Of a stretch of DNA of 64,000 bases, positions 18,865 through 28,593 are shown in pieces (the stretch's first letter is position 1; the number at the start of each line of letters is the position of its first letter). Source of the DNA: Thermogemmatispora tikiterensis. GTDB taxonomy: Bacteria; Chloroflexota; Ktedonobacteria; Ktedonobacterales; Ktedonobacteraceae. The stretch lies in the NCBI RefSeq assembly GCF_003268475.1, contig NZ_MCIF01000002.1, forward strand, positions 388,015 to 452,014. The letters run 5' to 3'. A model generated the notes under the pieces. It did no database searches. It saw only the letters and a program-made list of their open reading frames with translations, and was not told where the DNA came from. Made by a program: the position numbers and the translations under genes.

Positions 18865-21060
18865 ATGCGCCCCAGGATGAGAGGCGATGTCTTCTATTTT
18901 CCTACCCCTGAAGGGGTTTACCTGCGTAACAATCAAGGCGCCTTCCACTTGAGAGGCAAAGGCCTCGCTCGTCTGCTCGACTTGCTTTTGCCCTATCTGG
19001 ATGGTCAGCATACACTGGACGAGATCACTCAGCAGGCGCCAGGGGAGCAGCGCGCCTTGATCAGCAAGCTCATTGAGATGCTGACCGCTCGCGGCTTCAT
19101 CAGGGATCTGACCCCCGATCATCCCCATCAGCTGAGTGCTGCGGAGCAGGAGACCTACGCGGCGGAAATCGCTTTCATCGAGGCATTTCAAGATTCGAGT
19201 GCCTGGCGCTTCGAACGCTACCGCCAGAGCCGCGTGCTGCTCATCGGTTCCGGTCTGACGCTCCAGGCGCTGGTGCAGGCCGCCCTGCATAGCGGCCTGG
19301 CAGACATCTCTGTGCTGATCACAGGCGAGTGCCCGCTGGATCGCCAGCGTCTGCAGGAATATCTGGCTCTGCGTCAGACGCGCGATCCGCTCCAGCAGCT
19401 TCACATACTAGAACCGCTCAATTGGGACGATGAGCAGACTGTGGCGCGCACTCTCGCACCCTTTGAGGCCGTCCTGCATCTCTCAGATCGACCAATGCTG
19501 CGGCGCAGCGCCCTGCTCAACCGCCTCTGCTACCAACAAGGCAAACTCTTCCTCAGCGCGACCATCCTGGACACTCAAGCCTGGCTGGGACCGCTGGTTC
19601 TTCCCGCTCCCGCTCCTGGGGGACACGAAGCTAGCCGCGGCTGCTGGGAATGCGCCTGGCTGCGCTTGCTGGCCAATCTGCCGCCTGAAATGGCCACGAC
19701 CCTCGACGACTTCGCCGATCACCCCGAGACTCCCCTGAGTTATGCGCTGGCTGTGCCAACCGCTGCCGTCGTCGCCAATACTCTCAATTTTGAACTATTT
19801 AAGTATATTACTGAAGCAGGACCGCTGGAGACGAGTGGCCATCTGCTCTTCATCGATCTGGAAACACTGCAGAGCCAGCGTCATCCATTCAACGCCTCTG
19901 CCCACTGCCGTTGCTGCCGCCAGGCCGGCCCGCTGACAGCGTCGTACTTCCGTGACCTGGTGAGGGAGCGCAGCACAGGGCCTGTCCTCTCTCAGGAAGA
20001 CTTCTCTCGCAAGGCGGCCCGCCTGTTCGATGCCAGGCTAGGGCTGTTCAGCGCCCTGGATGAGCACAACTACACTCAGATTCCTTTAAATATAGCGCGC
20101 GTAGATCTGGCACAGCCAGCGCCTCGTCTGTCCAGAGGAGAGACCTGGCGCGTTTTCGGCGCCGGCAGCGATTTTGGAGCGGCTCGCCGGGCAGCAACGT
20201 TGCGCGCCTGCGAGTGCTACGCTGCCTGGTGCTATGATCCCCGACGCAGTCTGAGCGGGAGTGCGCCAGAACTCGTTGGCACAGCCCCGGAAGCCTTCAC
20301 CTGCTACACACGCAGCCTGGAGCCATCGACCAGCCTCGACCCGCAAGAAGACTACCTCTGGGCCTGGGAGCTGCCGGGCGAGCAGGTCGCCCTGGTTCCG
20401 GCAGCGACGGTCTTTCCGCTGTCCACTGAGGAAGAGCGTCTTCAGCTGCCGCCCGTCGGGGTGGCCGCCGGCATGAGCTGGTCCGAGGCCCTTTGTCGCG
20501 CGCTCTTCACTTATGGATGCGCGGCTCTTGAGCAGCGTCTGGCACAGAGTCGCGAACCCTTTCCCCAGGTTGAGATCGAGGCCCTGACTCTCTCTGAGGC
20601 CGCGCAGCGCTACAGGCATTTGCTGGCCTTGCAAGAGATCGCCATCGCTGTCTATGATCTCTCTGCCCTGCTCTCCGACTGGGGGCTGCTGGCCTTCGCT
20701 TTCTGCTGCAATGAGGAGACCTGGACCTATACCTGCCACGTGCAGGTCCAGGCGGCCATCGAAGAGGGTCTGCGCCTTTGCCTTCAGCACGCTCAGGCTC
20801 TGCGGAATAGTGAGTCGGACTATGCGCTGTTGCCGGTCACTCCTCTACCGTCAGCGCTGCGCGGCGAGACCTTGATCGCTCCCCCCTATCCGCCGGTAGA
20901 AGCGTGGGAGCAGATGCTACCGGCCCTGCTCGCTGCCCTGCAGTCACAAGGACGGAGAGCGCTGATTGTGCCACTCGATCACGATGCGGCGCTCACTGAG
21001 GCGCTGCCCTATATTGTACGGATTGTGCTGGGGAAGAGGAGGGTCGACGATGGCCGCTGA
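18865..21060 (+). CDS. ThiF-like leader-binding protein of thiopeptide azole synthesis (TbtF/Ocin-ThiF type)
   Basis: A 731-aa cytoplasmic protein that should bind the precursor leader and present it to the YcaO enzyme. Residues 1-85 look like a PqqD/RRE winged helix (RGDVFYFPTPEGVYLRNNQG...). A Rossmann-like E1 fold starts at VLLIGSG (124-130). Cys260/Cys263 (GCWEC) and Cys348/Cys351 (CRCC) form two CxxC pairs, a likely structural zinc site. The C-terminal half (about 390-731) resembles the degenerate docking part of bacteriocin maturation proteins. It overlaps the cyclodehydratase gene by 11 nt, implying translational coupling. ATG 18865 follows GAGGAG. By analogy to the thiomuracin pathway it is the F component. 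Confidence 0.85.
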   Translation: MRPRMRGDVFYFPTPEGVYLRNNQGAFHLRGKGLARLLDLLLPYLDGQHTLDEITQQAPGEQRALISKLIEMLTARGFIRDLTPDHPHQLSAAEQETYAAEIAFIEAFQDSSAWRFERYRQSRVLLIGSGLTLQALVQAALHSGLADISVLITGECPLDRQRLQEYLALRQTRDPLQQLHILEPLNWDDEQTVARTLAPFEAVLHLSDRPMLRRSALLNRLCYQQGKLFLSATILDTQAWLGPLVLPAPAPGGHEASRGCWECAWLRLLANLPPEMATTLDDFADHPETPLSYALAVPTAAVVANTLNFELFKYITEAGPLETSGHLLFIDLETLQSQRHPFNASAHCRCCRQAGPLTASYFRDLVRERSTGPVLSQEDFSRKAARLFDARLGLFSALDEHNYTQIPLNIARVDLAQPAPRLSRGETWRVFGAGSDFGAARRAATLRACECYAAWCYDPRRSLSGSAPELVGTAPEAFTCYTRSLEPSTSLDPQEDYLWAWELPGEQVALVPAATVFPLSTEEERLQLPPVGVAAGMSWSEALCRALFTYGCAALEQRLAQSREPFPQVEIEALTLSEAAQRYRHLLALQEIAIAVYDLSALLSDWGLLAFAFCCNEETWTYTCHVQVQAAIEEGLRLCLQHAQALRNSESDYALLPVTPLPSALRGETLIAPPYPPVEAWEQMLPALLAALQSQGRRALIVPLDHDAALTEALPYIVRIVLGKRRVDDGR

Positions 21061-23089
21061 TCTGAAGAATGCACAATCCAGGCCATTGCTGGGTTTGCTG
21101 GCCGAAGGTCACCGCCTGGGTCAGGCCGTCCGTGAAGTCTTGCGCGAGTGGGGTGAACCTGTGGAGGTCACCCAGGCCGATCTGCGGGCGGCGCAAGTGC
21201 CGGCCTGCACGCTGCTACTGGTGATCTGTGAGGGCTGGCATGGGCCGCTGCTGCGGGAGGCCAATCGCTGGAGTCTGGCCAGCGGCAGACCCTGGCTGGG
21301 GCTATCGATCGAGCCAGGACGCGCCGTGCTCGGCCCGTGTGTCTTGCCGGGGCACAGCGCCTGCTTCACCTGCGCCGAGCTGCGGCGGGTCAACGCTCAC
21401 AAGCGGGCGGAAGAATTTCAGGCGGAGCGGGCCTATCTGGAACAGCAGGCGTGCTCGGAGCTGCAACCAGATGCGGTTTCTGCCCCGACCAGAACCTGGC
21501 TGACGGCCTTTGCCCAGGCCATCCTGGCGCAGCAGGTCGCGCGGGAGGTCGCGCAGTTTCTGCAGGCCCCGGAGGCCATGCTAACCTGCAATGCGCTGCT
21601 TTATCTGGATCTGGCAACGCTGAGAATCAGCCGCCATCCCTTCCTGCCCGAGCCGCACTGTCCCGACTGCTCAGCCCTACCTGCCGATAGCGCTGCTGCC
21701 GCCCAGGCGGCGATGACGCTCGTCGCGCGGCAGAAGCTCGCTCCTCAGACTTACCGTGTGCGCGATCTGCTCTCTCTCAAAGATCGACTGCTGGCGCGCT
21801 ACGTCGATCCAGAGTGTGGTCTGATCTGCGGCCTGACCAAAGATAGCAGCAATCTCTATGCCAATTTCGCCGCCCACATCCACTTTCAGCAGGGAAGGCG
21901 TCAAGAGGTGGGCTTTGGCAGGGCTTTCAACTACGAACAGGGTCAGGTGGCCGCCATCGCCGAGGCTCTGGAACGCTACGCCGGTATGCGGCCAGGCGGC
22001 AAGCGTACAGCGGTGCGAGCCTGTCGGCGTGAATTGGGGGAGGCGGCTATTGATCCGCGCACGCTGGGCTTGCACAGCGAGGCGCAGTATAGCCTGCCCC
22101 ATTTTCCCTATGTGCGCTATAGCGATGACCTCGTGCTCAATTGGGTCTGGGGCTATTCCTTCGCCCGCCAGCAGCCGGTGCTGGTGCCTGAATGCAACGT
22201 CTACTATGGTCTCCACTATTGGACGCACGAGCGACCGTACGTCTATGAGATCTCCAACGGTTGCGCGATCGGCAACTGCCTGGAGGAGGCCCTGCTGCAC
22301 GGTATTCTGGAGATTGCCGAGCGCGACGCCTTCTTGCTGACCTGGTACGCGCGTCTGCCGATGCCGCGCATCGAGCTGCAGTCGGCCCGCGACCCACTGG
22401 TCGGGCTGATGTGCGAGCGCCTGTATCATCTCACGGGCTATAGTGTCCATGCCTTCAACATCACCCTGCCGGAGCGCATCCCCTGCTTTTGGGTGATGGC
22501 CGTCGATGAGCAGCAACGTCCAGACTATCCGCGTGCGTTGTGTGCCGCTGGCTCGCATCTGCTGCCAGAAAAGGCCCTGATCAATGCTCTGCAGGAGCTG
22601 GCGCCGATCGTTGGCAGCCATATCAGTCTCTACCGCCAGGAACGGGAGCACGCGCGCGGTATGCTGGCCGACTCCTCGCGTGTGACCCAGATGCGCGATC
22701 ATGCCTTGCTCTACTGCCTGCCAGAAGCCTTTGAGCGCCTGGCCTTCCTTTACGAGACGCCACATCAGCAGACCTTTGCCGAGGCGTTCGACGGCGATGA
22801 GCCGCCCACTCATGCAGATCTGCGTGAGGATGTGCTGGAGGTGATGGGGCGCTATCTGCGCAGCGGCATCGATGTGATTGCTGTCGATCAGACGACGCCC
22901 GAACTGGCGCGAGAGGGTTTCTGGGCCGTGCGTGTGCTGATGCCGGGTATGCTGCCGATGACCTTCGGTCACCATGCCCGCCGCTGCTACGGCTTCAAGC
23001 GTCTCTATGAGTTGCCTTATCGGCTTGGTTATGCAGCGCGGCCTTTGACCGATGCCGATCTCAATCCCTATCCTCATCCATTCCCTTGA
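21050..23089 (+). CDS. YcaO cyclodehydratase, fused E1-like/YcaO (TbtG type)
   Basis: A 679-aa ATP-dependent enzyme converting Cys (Ser/Thr) of the core to azolines. The N-terminal part has two CxxC pairs (C105/C108 and C204/C207) of the E1-like C domain. The YcaO domain from about residue 240 contains the ATP/Mg motif EALERYAG (305-312, E305/E308/R309) and the segment NGCAIGNCLEEALLHGILEI, followed by AERDAF. The protein ends in NPYPHPFP, the proline-rich PxPxP tail that completes the active site in azoline-forming YcaO proteins. ATG 21050 is chosen because GAGGAGGG precedes it; it overlaps the upstream stop. All catalytic landmarks seen are intact. Confidence 0.93.
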   Translation: MAADLKNAQSRPLLGLLAEGHRLGQAVREVLREWGEPVEVTQADLRAAQVPACTLLLVICEGWHGPLLREANRWSLASGRPWLGLSIEPGRAVLGPCVLPGHSACFTCAELRRVNAHKRAEEFQAERAYLEQQACSELQPDAVSAPTRTWLTAFAQAILAQQVAREVAQFLQAPEAMLTCNALLYLDLATLRISRHPFLPEPHCPDCSALPADSAAAAQAAMTLVARQKLAPQTYRVRDLLSLKDRLLARYVDPECGLICGLTKDSSNLYANFAAHIHFQQGRRQEVGFGRAFNYEQGQVAAIAEALERYAGMRPGGKRTAVRACRRELGEAAIDPRTLGLHSEAQYSLPHFPYVRYSDDLVLNWVWGYSFARQQPVLVPECNVYYGLHYWTHERPYVYEISNGCAIGNCLEEALLHGILEIAERDAFLLTWYARLPMPRIELQSARDPLVGLMCERLYHLTGYSVHAFNITLPERIPCFWVMAVDEQQRPDYPRALCAAGSHLLPEKALINALQELAPIVGSHISLYRQEREHARGMLADSSRVTQMRDHALLYCLPEAFERLAFLYETPHQQTFAEAFDGDEPPTHADLREDVLEVMGRYLRSGIDVIAVDQTTPELAREGFWAVRVLMPGMLPMTFGHHARRCYGFKRLYELPYRLGYAARPLTDADLNPYPHPFP

Positions 23090-23112
23090 GCGAGCGGAAG
23101 GAGCGAGCACCT

Positions 23113-24738
23113 ATGAGCAACCAAGATCGTGAGATCGGTCTGCGCTATCTGCAGGCCACGTACTACGGCCTGCCGGAACTCTTTGCTGAGGGGCAGGGCG
23201 AGGAAGGCATGCCCGGCGAGCCACTCAAGTTCAAGATCTATCGCGGCGTCCCTCATTATCCGCTCAACCAGCGCCTTCCGCTCTCTCTGGGCGATCTACG
23301 GCGGGCCTTGGCCAGCCAGGGGCAGGACACCCACTGTGGAGCGGGACCGCGCTCCCTGGATGATCAGACGCTCTCTTGCCTGCTCTACTATAGCTATGGC
23401 TTCTCGCGTCATGACAGCGGCCTCGATGCGCGCTGGCCCTTCCATCGTCTGGTTGCCTCCGCTCGCTGCTTTTTTCCTGCAGAACTCTACGCCTGGTTGC
23501 CAGCATCGGCCCCTATCCCGCCAGGCTTTTACCACTATGACAACCTGCATCACAGTCTGGCTGCCCTCAGACAGGGTGACTATTGCGCTGTGCTGAGCGC
23601 CGCCCTTGGCTGCGAACTAACAGACAGCCTAGGGGTGCTCTTTGTCAGCGCTTACTTCTGGAAGAACGCTTTCCGCTACCGCAACTTCTCCTACCGGCTA
23701 TGCTCGCAGGAAGTGGGAATGGTGGTCGGCAACATTCTGCTGGTCTGCGGTGTACTGGGTATTGCGGCCCGGGTCCACTATCAGTTTCTCGACCGCGTTC
23801 TCATCCGTCTACTTGGCCTGGAGGATGGTGAGGAGAGTCCTTTCGCCGCTGTGGTCCTCTCGCCCGCCGAGAGCGAGCGAGAGGCGACGAAGACGCTGCC
23901 TGCCCCCGCAGTCAGCGCTGAGGCTCTGCTGAGGGAAATCGCGCCGATTGCCCCCGCCCATGTCAAGCTGAGCGCGCTTGACCGCGAGCGCTGCCAGAAG
24001 CTGCTGGAGATCGACCAGCACTCACGGTTGGAGAGCGGCGCCGAGCTGGCGGTCTCACTGCCGCCCGCCACGTCCTCCTGTGACCAGGCTCTCCCTACCC
24101 TAGAGGCGCCGGCACCCTGGCCCGAGGAGCTTGAGCTGGTCCAGGCTCTCTACCAGCGCAGCTCGGGCGACGTCTTTTTCCTCCCCCTGTACAGATCTGT
24201 GAGCCGGGCCGCTTTCTGGGAGATTGTCCGTTACAGTCTGGCCCCTTACGCCAGCGATCTCGGCGGCGTGGATAGGAGGAGGCCCGCTCTGGAGCTTTTT
24301 CTGGCGCTCAATAATGTCGCTGATGTGCCCGCGGGCATCTATCGTCTCTGCGGGAGCTGTGGCGCACTGCATGTCGTTGAACAGCGCGCTGTGGCTGCTC
24401 AGATCCAGGCCATTCACAGTACGCCCGCTGTCAACTGTGGCAGCGCCCCCTTTGTGGCCTATCCGGTTGCCAGCTACGGCGCGCTCAGCGCAGCGCTGGG
24501 GAACCGCGCCTACCGCATCATGAACATGGAGTGTGGCCTGGTGGCGCAGCGTCTCTCGGTCCTGAGCGCGGCCTTTGGCCTGGTGGCGCGCTGCAGCGAT
24601 AGCTATCATCTCGACCGCTGTGCGGAGCTGCTGCATCTGCGCGAGCGCGTAGAGACGCCCTTGTTTCTGATCGCCTTCGGCTATGAGCGCCCTGGCGCGG
24701 GGGCCGGGGCACGCTACCGACACAGCATTCGTCTCTGA
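23113..24738 (+). CDS. SagB-type azoline dehydrogenase 1 (TbtE type)
   Basis: A 541-aa flavin enzyme that oxidises azolines to azoles. It has the duplicated nitroreductase-fold architecture of SagB proteins. The N-terminal half carries FPAELYAWLP, GFYHYDNLHHSL and the strongly conserved YFWKNAFRYRNFSYRLCSQE. The C-terminal half (about 330-541) contains FFLPLYRSVSRAAFWEI, PAGIYRL and RIMNMECGLVAQRLSVLSAA. A second, related enzyme is encoded at 29765. ATG 23113 follows GGAAGGAG, 23 nt after the cyclodehydratase stop. Confidence 0.9.
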   Translation: MSNQDREIGLRYLQATYYGLPELFAEGQGEEGMPGEPLKFKIYRGVPHYPLNQRLPLSLGDLRRALASQGQDTHCGAGPRSLDDQTLSCLLYYSYGFSRHDSGLDARWPFHRLVASARCFFPAELYAWLPASAPIPPGFYHYDNLHHSLAALRQGDYCAVLSAALGCELTDSLGVLFVSAYFWKNAFRYRNFSYRLCSQEVGMVVGNILLVCGVLGIAARVHYQFLDRVLIRLLGLEDGEESPFAAVVLSPAESEREATKTLPAPAVSAEALLREIAPIAPAHVKLSALDRERCQKLLEIDQHSRLESGAELAVSLPPATSSCDQALPTLEAPAPWPEELELVQALYQRSSGDVFFLPLYRSVSRAAFWEIVRYSLAPYASDLGGVDRRRPALELFLALNNVADVPAGIYRLCGSCGALHVVEQRAVAAQIQAIHSTPAVNCGSAPFVAYPVASYGALSAALGNRAYRIMNMECGLVAQRLSVLSAAFGLVARCSDSYHLDRCAELLHLRERVETPLFLIAFGYERPGAGAGARYRHSIRL

Positions 24739-24752
24739 AGAGAAGAGGAGGC

Positions 24753-27545
24753 ATGAAAGAGCAGCACACCTGCAGCGTGGCGGCGGAATATGTGGTACGG
24801 GTGGCCGGCCTGCCGCTGACGGCCCTGGCGCCGCTGCGCTTTGAACGTAGCCTGAAGCTGATCAGGGATCTCCTCATCCTTGAGGAGAGGCTGAGCAGCA
24901 GCGGGACCCGGCTTTCGGAGCAGCTGCACGCGGTAATCGGCACACTGGCTGGTGCTGAGCTACGTCGGCCACGCCAGCTGCTGATCGAGTTGCGGCGCGC
25001 GATCTTTCAGGGTCGTCAGCCAGCGCCGGTGCAGCTGGCTCCCGATCTGCTGGCCCTCTTACCCGCTGAGCTGAAGGCGGCGATCATGCGCTGGCAGGAA
25101 GTACTCCAGCAACACGCTGCGCTGCTGGCAGAAGCTCGCCGCCTGTTCGCCGCGGAGCTAGAAGAGCGCCGGGCGGCTCTGCGCGCCCTGGCTGGTCAAG
25201 AGCGCTTTCTCCAGGGCTTGCTCCTTGCCAGTCCCAGCCTCTATCTGGATTGCTGCCGCTGGCTGGCGGCAGCTCCTGCTGAGGCTGGGCGCTATCTCGA
25301 TCGCAAGCTGGAGGATGGGCTTCTGAACTACCTCACGCGCATGGCCGCCAAAACCAGCCCATATAGCACTTTTACCGCGCTGGCCCGCGGTCGCTTTGTC
25401 CCGGCGCAGGCACAGTGGGAGGAGGTGACGGCTCCTGTCGCTGTGCAGGATGAGCCGGAGCGCGGTCGCAGTGTTATCGAACTCAATATGTTGCTCGTGC
25501 ATCACATTGCGCGCGCTCTGGCCCGGTGGCCTGCCGTCCGCCCCTATCTGAGCGTGAGCGTCAATCCTTCGCTTGTCAGCGATGCCGGCCTCCTGCGCTT
25601 CATCAGTCGGGATGACCTGGGACGCGAAAGCCTGGCCACGGTGCGTGCCACTGCGGCCCTGCAGACGGTGCTCAGGCTGGTTGAGCGCCGGCAGCCGCTG
25701 ACCTATGGAGAACTCTTAGAGGCGCTCAGCGCACTGGACCCGCAGGAGCGCCGGCAGGAGCTGGCGGGCTTTCTCGATCAGCTCATCGCGCGCGGGCTGC
25801 TGCAGCTCGATTTTGCCATCCCTGAGCAGGCCCATAACTATCTGTTGCGCCTCTGCGAGATGCTCGCTCCTATCGATCAGGTCCAGGTGCAGGCGCTGCG
25901 TGCGCGGCTGCTGGAGCTGCTTGAGGCGCTGGCCGCTTACGAGCGGGCCGCCAGGGCCCATCAGCGTTATGCGCTTCTGCAGCAGCTACGCGCTCTCCTG
26001 GAGCGTCTCCTGGCGGAGCTGGGCCTCAGCGAGCAGCCCGGCTTTGCCCTGCCGACCAAGAATCTGATCTATGAAAATACGCTCCTGGAGGAGGCCCCCG
26101 GCAGCAGCCTGCCGGCATTGGAGAGCGATCTCCTGGCTGACCTGGCCCTTGTTCAGGGGCTGGCCGGCCTCTTCGATCCATTGCTGACGGGACGCCTGGC
26201 GCTGACGGCCTGGTTTAGCCGGCGCTATGGAGAGGGCGCCACGGTCGATCTGCTGACCTTTTACGCCGACTGCTTCCGCGAAAGCCAGCAGCTCGGGCCT
26301 GCAGTGCGCAATATCCCCGCGGAGGCGCTCTTGATACCGTCGACTGCCCTCAGTACGGCTCAGGTGCGGCCCCCCTTCAGTGCTCTCTTCGCCGGCAGCA
26401 CCTGCGAGCAGGAGGAGCTGAGCCGCGTCATGGCCCTGCGTCAAGAGGTAGCGCGCTTTGTGGCTGACCAGTCCCCCGATAGCGCTGGTGTCCGCTTCCT
26501 GGATCGCCAGCGGTTGCGTGCTCTGCTGGAGCATTGTCCGGCGTCTGTGAAGCTGCCGCCCTCGCTGGCCCTTTACTGCCAGCTCTACTGGCAGGATGGT
26601 CAGCGTGGCCTGGTACTGAACTCCATCCAGAGCGGTTTCGGGCGCAGCCTGCGCCGTCTGAGCTACCTGGAGGCTCATCTTGCTCCCTCCTTCCCACATT
26701 CGGAGCACGCAGAGGTGGACAGGCGTGAGGCCCTTGCCAGCGCTGAGGAGCCTCTACCGATCGCCATTCAAGGCGTCTTCGGCTCTAACTTGAACCTGCG
26801 CTTGCCCGACGGCGGGTACGAGATCGCCTATCCCGGCTGTCCGAGCAGCGGCAGGCGCGAGCGGCTGCTCCCTCTGAGTGACCTGCTGGTCCAGCACGAT
26901 CCGGCCAGTCAGCGACTGCTATTGCTCTCCCGGCGCCTGAACTGTAAGCTGCTGCCGATCCATCTGGGGCTGATGTCCGATTACTGGCTGCCTCCGCTTT
27001 ACCGTTTCCTGCTGTGGGCCTTCGGCGAGACACCGGGCGAGCGCCTGTGGAGTCTGCGCCTGCTCCTGCTCGATCAGCCCTTGATGCCCGATCATCAGGG
27101 CGCCGGGGAGAGGCAACCACGTTACAGGCCACGCACCTGTTTAGGGCGCATCTGTCTCGAGCGTGCGCATTGGCACCTGCCTCCCACCTGCTTGCCCGCT
27201 CGTCAGACAGGTGAGACACACTTTGACTACTTTCTGAAGGTACAGCGCTGGCGCACGCAGTATCAGCTACCGGCGCGCTGCTTTCTGCGTGTCAATCCCT
27301 TCGATTTCCAGGCCGCCGGAGGGCCTGGTGAAGGCCCCGCCTACTCGCTTGGTAAGGAGCGCAAGCCGGTCTACATTGACTTTGAAAGCTATTTCTCGCT
27401 CAGTCTCTTCGAGCACCTGATCGCGAAGGGCAGCTTCGGCCTGCTGCTGGAGGAGGCCCTGCCGGGGGAGACCGACCTGCTGCCCGCTCGTGAGGGTGGC
27501 TCTGTCTGCGAATATGTCTTTGAAGTTAACAGCGAAGGAGCCTGA
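24753..27545 (+). CDS. split LanB glutamylation subunit (lantibiotic dehydratase N-terminal, TbtB type)
   Basis: A 930-aa protein that should transfer glutamate from glutamyl-tRNA to core Ser/Thr side chains, the first step of dehydration. It matches the large Lant_dehydr_N family (PF04738). Its hallmark RMAAKTSPYSTFT is at 196-208 and the late segment YIDFESYFSLSLFEHLIAKG is near the C-terminus. It lacks the elimination domain, which is supplied by separate proteins as in thiopeptide systems. It begins 14 nt after the dehydrogenase stop (AGAGGAGG ribosome binding site) and ends 4 nt before the next gene, so it is within the same transcript. Confidence 0.92.
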   Translation: MKEQHTCSVAAEYVVRVAGLPLTALAPLRFERSLKLIRDLLILEERLSSSGTRLSEQLHAVIGTLAGAELRRPRQLLIELRRAIFQGRQPAPVQLAPDLLALLPAELKAAIMRWQEVLQQHAALLAEARRLFAAELEERRAALRALAGQERFLQGLLLASPSLYLDCCRWLAAAPAEAGRYLDRKLEDGLLNYLTRMAAKTSPYSTFTALARGRFVPAQAQWEEVTAPVAVQDEPERGRSVIELNMLLVHHIARALARWPAVRPYLSVSVNPSLVSDAGLLRFISRDDLGRESLATVRATAALQTVLRLVERRQPLTYGELLEALSALDPQERRQELAGFLDQLIARGLLQLDFAIPEQAHNYLLRLCEMLAPIDQVQVQALRARLLELLEALAAYERAARAHQRYALLQQLRALLERLLAELGLSEQPGFALPTKNLIYENTLLEEAPGSSLPALESDLLADLALVQGLAGLFDPLLTGRLALTAWFSRRYGEGATVDLLTFYADCFRESQQLGPAVRNIPAEALLIPSTALSTAQVRPPFSALFAGSTCEQEELSRVMALRQEVARFVADQSPDSAGVRFLDRQRLRALLEHCPASVKLPPSLALYCQLYWQDGQRGLVLNSIQSGFGRSLRRLSYLEAHLAPSFPHSEHAEVDRREALASAEEPLPIAIQGVFGSNLNLRLPDGGYEIAYPGCPSSGRRERLLPLSDLLVQHDPASQRLLLLSRRLNCKLLPIHLGLMSDYWLPPLYRFLLWAFGETPGERLWSLRLLLLDQPLMPDHQGAGERQPRYRPRTCLGRICLERAHWHLPPTCLPARQTGETHFDYFLKVQRWRTQYQLPARCFLRVNPFDFQAAGGPGEGPAYSLGKERKPVYIDFESYFSLSLFEHLIAKGSFGLLLEEALPGETDLLPAREGGSVCEYVFEVNSEGA

Positions 27546-27549
27546 GAGC

Positions 27550-28578
27550 ATGGAGCAGCGCAGCTGGATCAGCGCCCATCTCTTTTATCACGGCGATCTC
27601 AGTGCACTCCTGAAGGGCTGCGTACAGCCGCTGCTCACTCGCCTGGAGCAGCGCGGTCTGATCGCCTCCTCCTTCTTTGTGCGCTACTGGCAGGGGGGCC
27701 CGCATCTTCGCCTACGTCTCTTGCCACAGACGGCCAGCGCCTCAGCGCAGATTATGGATGAGGTGCGCCAGGCCGCTGCCTGCTATTTCCAGCAGCATCC
27801 AGCTCCCGACTCTCTGGACGTGGGACGCTACGAGGAGATCAGTGGCTACCTCGCCTATATGGAGTATGGCCGCGCTGAGTCTGGGCCGCTCTACCCGAAT
27901 AACAGTCTGCACTTTCTGCCCTATGTGCCAGAATATGAGCACTACGGTGGCCAGCAGGCTATGCCCGCCGTCGAGGAGCATTTCGGGGAGTCGAGCGCCC
28001 TCGCTCTGGCGCTGCTGACCCAGGACGCCGATCGCAGGCAGCGCACGGCCCATAGCGTGGCGGCGCTGCTTCTGACCGCCGCCCTGGAAGATCCGACGCG
28101 AGCGGCAACGGCTCGAGTGATCGAGCACTTTTACTTTTCCTGGGAGCGTATGCCTGCCAGCCTGCGTACTCGCCTGCTGGCCCGTTTTGATCAGCAGTAC
28201 GAAGAGCAGCGCCAGCGCCTTGAGCAACTGAGCGAGCAGCTCTTGCGCCTCTCTGCTCAGCAGGAGTCTGATCTCGACGACTCTGCAACGCTGCTCATGC
28301 GCTGGCTACGCTCCATTCGCCGGCTCTACCGCCGGCTGCGGGAGCTGGATCAGGCCGGTCTGCTGGTCTCCCCCCAGGTGCCCACAACGCCGGCCAGACC
28401 GGTCAGCGCGCCGTTGACTATTCTGCTACGCTGTGCCCATATGCACAATAATCGCCTCGGTCTGCTGCTCCTCGAAGAGGCTTACGTTCTCCATCTGCTC
28501 AAACGTGCGCTCAGCGAAGGCGGTCAGACCAGCGGATCTGATTGGCAGCCCGAGCCGCTTCCCGGCAGGCAGCTCTAG
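27550..28578 (+). CDS. thiopeptide-type biosynthesis domain protein (SpaB_C) A
   Basis: A 342-aa member of the LanB C-terminal/thiopeptide biosynthesis family (TIGR03891/PF14028). It begins WISAHLFYHGDLSALL, has the family core FFVRYWQGGPHLRLRLL at about 42-58 and LYPNNSLHFLPY near 115-126. In the split systems one such protein eliminates the glutamyl group to give dehydroalanine and a second performs the [4+2] pyridine-forming cycloaddition with leader release. Sequence alone does not decide which job this copy has; being next to the glutamylation subunit hints at elimination. ATG 27550 is preferred over an upstream in-frame start at 27490 that would overlap the dehydratase gene. Confidence 0.88.
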   Translation: MEQRSWISAHLFYHGDLSALLKGCVQPLLTRLEQRGLIASSFFVRYWQGGPHLRLRLLPQTASASAQIMDEVRQAAACYFQQHPAPDSLDVGRYEEISGYLAYMEYGRAESGPLYPNNSLHFLPYVPEYEHYGGQQAMPAVEEHFGESSALALALLTQDADRRQRTAHSVAALLLTAALEDPTRAATARVIEHFYFSWERMPASLRTRLLARFDQQYEEQRQRLEQLSEQLLRLSAQQESDLDDSATLLMRWLRSIRRLYRRLRELDQAGLLVSPQVPTTPARPVSAPLTILLRCAHMHNNRLGLLLLEEAYVLHLLKRALSEGGQTSGSDWQPEPLPGRQL

Positions 28579-28593
28579 AGACAGGAGCAAGCC

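Noticed and set aside
21677..23110. 477-codon minus-strand open frame opposite the YcaO gene
   Set aside because: Antisense shadow of a high-GC gene; the plus-strand frame has all YcaO motifs including the PxPxP tail.
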